This document shows, piece after piece, positions 62,698 to 64,000 of a stretch of DNA of 64,000 nt. Origin of the DNA: Eukaryota sp. TZLM1-RC (lineage: Eukaryota; Metamonada: BaSk clade); the NCBI GenBank assembly GCA_040285825.1, contig JAUPSS010000001.1, forward strand, positions 2,046,001 to 2,110,000, in the 5' to 3' direction. The notes under the pieces are model-generated. The model was not told where the DNA came from. It was given only the letters and a program-made list of their open reading frames with translations, and made no database searches. The position numbers and the translations under genes are program-made. Positions within the stretch are counted from its first letter, which is position 1; every line of letters starts with the position of its first letter.

Positions 62698-64000
62698 TAG
62701 AATCAGAAACTGATTCAGGCATCATCAAGAAAGAATAGAAGCAATGATCGCGGTTCAGCCAGGTTGTAAGTTAAACGGTTATATGTAGAGGAAGGAAAAA
62801 AAATGATTCTTTTGATTGAGCTCATTTGCTGCATTGGCTCAAAATTGTTAAGTTAAGATTTGTAGTTGATTTGAAGCAGAAGGTATGAGATTGCTACACC
62901 AATTAATTTTATCTAACCACTAAACCAACAGAGTTGCTGATATATGAGTCTATCTTTTGATGAATTATTGAAGGGCCAACATCGCAATTTTGATCCTAAA
63001 TTTCTGTTGAAATGTTATCAAATATTGTTTTAAACTTTGAAGTAATATGTTTGTTTTTCCGGTCTAGCATTCCTATTAGAGGTTTTTTCAAATTCCTGAT
63101 AGAAAAACTATAAAAACTTTAATGTATTTTAAAACTCCTGTAAGGAGAATCACCAACTGTTGTGAAAAATCATTGAATTATATTTGCTAATTCAAGGCTT
63201 AAATTTGACTCTTCTATTTGTGTATTTACTTGCATTTATTCATGTGGTTCTGATACAGTTATAGCAGAATACAAGTACTACTTTGGCAACAAACTATATG
63301 GCACACAACATTGTGAAAACATGATCAACAATGAAACCCAACTGTTGGTTAATGTATGAGGCCAGAAATTATCTTTCACTTGGAATGGAAAAATGATAGT
63401 GTATAAATTTGACTTGTTGTTTGCACAATCCTAATTTTTTTTTCCACGGAGTTTTTTCTTTGTTTTGAATGATTCCATCTGTGAGGAAAATAGGTGGAAT
63501 TTTTGGGATTGTTTAATAAAAATCAATTTTATTTGTACCACTGCTTTTTCTGTACCTAAAAATTGAAGATAGTGTAAATTAACTATTTGTTCAAAAACTT
63601 AGTTATTAACGTGTCAAAATCCTGAAATTTCTTGTTACGAGCTGCTGTTACATTATCTACCATCTTTGTCCATCCTGACAAAACAAAATCTGTTTCTGAG
63701 GCCTGGTGATGAAAATCGTTTATACAAATCGCAGTTTATCCTTGAACCACAAACTGGAAAGTGGCAAAAGTTTTTGTCTGTGTAGTTGTTGGTATAATGA
63801 TAGAAAACATATAGAATAATGATTCATTACAGCTGTTTAATTAGTGGTGATTGTTCCGGAACTGTAACATTTGAATGTGGAAGTTAGACCTATTTGAGTT
63901 GAGAATTCACAGGTGGAAAAACAATTTTGGGATTTTTTCACAACATCCCATATTTCTTTGTTCCCAATCTTATTTGTTCCCACTTTTTTTTCCACCCGGT
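62698..64000. other. Intergenic, about 1.3 kb to window end
   Basis: The first ~100 bases may be the 5' untranslated part of the lineage A element. The rest is AT-rich without recognised coding sequence. I could not find the upstream end of the retrotransposon or its duplication. Confidence 0.5.

Noticed and set aside
62915-62960. tRNA-like A-box (TTGGTTTAGTGGTTAGA on the minus strand)
   Set aside because: No B-box, anticodon stem or closing acceptor stem could be formed.
1-64000. CRISPR arrays or prokaryotic-style operons
   Set aside because: No regularly spaced repeats and no polycistronic gene order. All gene content is eukaryotic.

Overview
The window is nuclear DNA of a unicellular eukaryote. 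It is AT-rich, with well-spaced genes on both strands and no operons. The standard code is used: TAA, TAG and TGA all end intact genes. Most genes are uninterrupted. Three of them (MCM7, a dynein roadblock light chain and a secreted cysteine-rich protein) only make sense if introns of 28-37 nt are removed. A WDR90/POC16-type centriolar protein and a roadblock light chain suggest a flagellated or centriole-bearing protist. I cannot place it further from sequence alone.

Host genes in order: Prp43/DHX15 DEAH helicase (1128-3239, -), tRNA-Asn(GTT) (5035-5107, -), ethanolamine-phosphate cytidylyltransferase (6853-7881, -), a small membrane protein (10608-11003, +), a secreted Cys-rich protein (11227-11965, -), MCM7 (12650-14914, -), an ALDH3-type aldehyde dehydrogenase (16380-17789, +), an RCC1-repeat protein with a C-terminal zinc knuckle (19763-21955, -), roadblock (22526-22856, -), WDR90-like (23291-26359, +), a 1729-residue polytopic membrane protein (28957-34146, +), tRNA-Arg(ACG) (35689-35761, +), a Ser/Thr-rich protein (36535-37275, -), a small secreted protein (37867-38202, +), a possible THOC7-like coiled-coil protein (50021-50527, +) and a TKL-like kinase with coiled coil and LRRs (55633-57498, -).

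The spaces between are filled with mobile elements. (1) Non-LTR retrotransposons have a reverse transcriptase followed by a CCHC finger and a restriction-enzyme-like endonuclease with an RGD-x13-D core. I separate four lineages, here called A, B, C and D. Most copies are 5'-truncated and several have 10-16 bp target-site duplications. The best A copy (about 59480-62697) is broken only by a frameshift in an A-run. (2) A complete Ty3/gypsy chromovirus-like LTR element (40185-47593, -) has identical 154-bp LTRs. It interrupts a B element next to a duplicated fragment of the RCC1 gene. (3) Three decayed copies encode Fanzor-like proteins, the eukaryotic TnpB relatives. Two belong to one family (3432-4397 and 26879-27843) and one to another (about 28050-28790).

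The most notable points are the very short introns, the two Fanzor families, the nested insertions whose history can be read from their duplications, and an LTR element whose gag begins inside its LTR and whose pol frame runs into the other LTR.
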